Positions 5,607 through 6,035 of a stretch of 6,035 nt of DNA are shown here, piece by piece. The stretch is from Nitrososphaeraceae archaeon (lineage in GTDB: Archaea; Thermoproteota; Nitrososphaeria; Nitrososphaerales; Nitrososphaeraceae), in contig JASHSN010000294.1 of assembly GCA_030038695.1 (NCBI GenBank), positions 1-6,035 of the forward strand, written 5' to 3'. A model generated the notes under the pieces. It was not told the DNA's origin, searched no databases, and saw nothing but the letters and a program-made list of their open reading frames with translations. Positions within the stretch are counted from its first letter, which is position 1, and every line of letters starts with the position of its first letter. Made by a program: the position numbers and the translations under genes.

Positions 5607-6035
5607 GTGACATCAAAAATAAGTACTGCTCTTTTATGTGTATTGGTAGGATTAGTATTCTTACTTGTGTCAGGTCCTATAGTTTCAAGCTACTTAGCCT
5701 TTGCATATAGCGGAGGACATCGAGCTTACGGCTTCTACGGCCATAGATATTCCCATCATGGCTTCGTTAGGTTCCACGGGTATTACGGTCATAGATATTC
5801 CCATCGTGGCTTCGTTAGGTTCCACGGGTATTACGGTCATAGGTACTTCCATCCGGGCTACGGGCACTTCTCGTATCATGGCTACTATGTCCATGGGCAC
5901 TTTGGCATAGGTGGCCCATTTGGTGGACCCGGTGGACCCGGTGGACTAGGCGGCCCATTTGGTGGACCCGGTGGACCAGGTGGACCAGGCGGCCCATTTG
6001 GTGGACCCGGTAGACCAGGCGGCCCAGTTGGTGGA
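5607..6035 (+). CDS. Secreted His/Tyr/Gly-rich and GGP-repeat protein (3'-truncated)
   Basis: The frame from GTG 5607 is open to the window edge (143 codons) and the end is missing. Residues 1-33 look like a signal peptide: one Lys near the start, a hydrophobic core LLCVLVGLVFLLV at 9-21, and a likely cleavage after AFA at 31-33; an N-terminal membrane anchor is also possible. Residues 38-100 are His/Tyr/Gly/Arg-rich (14 His and 13 Tyr in 63 residues), built from a 16-residue unit HRYSHHGFVRFHGYYG at 46-61 and 62-77 and a degenerate third copy from 78. From 102 the protein changes to 13-residue units GGPFGGPGGPGG(L/P), three copies, then VGG at the cut. After the signal no Asp, Glu, Lys or Cys occurs, so the visible chain is basic. 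I do not recognise a family. A surface, matrix or metal-binding role is inference only. GTG is preferred for signal-peptide shape and TATA spacing; ATG 5574 is the only upstream alternative before a stop (TAA 5571-5573). Confidence 0.75.
   Translation, partial: MTSKISTALLCVLVGLVFLLVSGPIVSSYLAFAYSGGHRAYGFYGHRYSHHGFVRFHGYYGHRYSHRGFVRFHGYYGHRYFHPGYGHFSYHGYYVHGHFGIGGPFGGPGGPGGLGGPFGGPGGPGGPGGPFGGPGRPGGPVGG
5742..5837 (+). repeat. 48-base tandem repeat, two near-identical copies
   Basis: Copies at 5742-5789 and 5790-5837 differ at a single base (CATCATGG versus CATCGTGG), which changes His51 to Arg at the matching position, 67. A diverged third copy begins at 5838. The length is a multiple of three, so each unit adds 16 residues in frame to the repeat protein. 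Confidence 0.9.
5910..6035 (+). repeat. 39-base tandem repeat encoding GGPFGGPGGPGG(L/P)
   Basis: Three full units lie at 5910-5948, 5949-5987 and 5988-6026, with the start of a possible fourth at 6027-6035. Neighbouring units differ at three bases each, partly at silent sites. Each unit contains shorter GGP (GGTGGACCC-like) subrepeats. The array is visibly G/C-rich compared with the AT-rich DNA before it and continues past the window. Confidence 0.9.

Noticed and set aside
5694..5997. Open frames of 60-69 codons on both strands over the repeat region
   Set aside because: They are periodic shadows created by tandem repeats whose length is a multiple of three. Only the frame from GTG 5607 has a signal peptide and a sensible start.
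5742..6035. CRISPR array
   Set aside because: The repeats are directly adjacent with no unique spacers and are in-frame coding repeats. No cas genes are present.

Overview
The window is archaeal. It carries the two core proteins of the box C/D RNA methylation machine (Nop5 and fibrillarin) as same-strand neighbours, an archaeal/eukaryotic-type Trm1 tRNA methyltransferase, an RNase HII and a small archaeal JAMM metalloprotease. TATA-like boxes lie roughly 25-33 bases before several starts, and TTG starts are frequent. An ammonia-oxidising lineage (Thaumarchaeota/Nitrososphaeria) is my best guess from gene order and sequence style, but this is inference and was not tested by any search.

Layout. 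1-308 is the 3' end of an unrecognised plus-strand gene. 309-600 is noncoding, with a weak hairpin and a T7 run. 601-1020 (minus) encodes a JAMM/MPN+ protease, divergent from nop5 (1149-2402, plus). Fibrillarin follows (2464-3144, plus) after 61 bases, with its own TATA box. rnhB (3083-3802, minus) converges on fibrillarin and the two coding regions overlap by 62 bases. trm1 (about 3900-5090, plus) is divergent from rnhB across an intergenic region of about 100 bases. 5091-5606 has no recognisable gene but is not featureless. It holds a 79-codon open frame directly after, and in phase with, the trm1 stop; a perfect 14-base palindrome; an orphan TATA box matching that of fibrillarin over 11 bases; a bulged 11-bp inverted repeat; and a 34-codon small ORF. 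From 5607 to the window end runs the start of a secreted, repeat-built protein: a signal peptide, then His/Tyr/Gly repeats of 16 residues, then Gly/Pro/Phe repeats of 13 residues. It is cut off by the window edge.

How the genes fit together. Nop5 and fibrillarin, with L7Ae and guide RNAs encoded elsewhere, form the C/D sRNP that 2'-O-methylates rRNA (and tRNA in some archaea). Trm1 dimethylates G26 of tRNA, so the middle of the window is an RNA-modification cluster with RNase HII embedded in it. The JAMM protease shares only a divergent promoter region with nop5. The repeat protein looks unrelated to this housekeeping block and is the most unusual element here.
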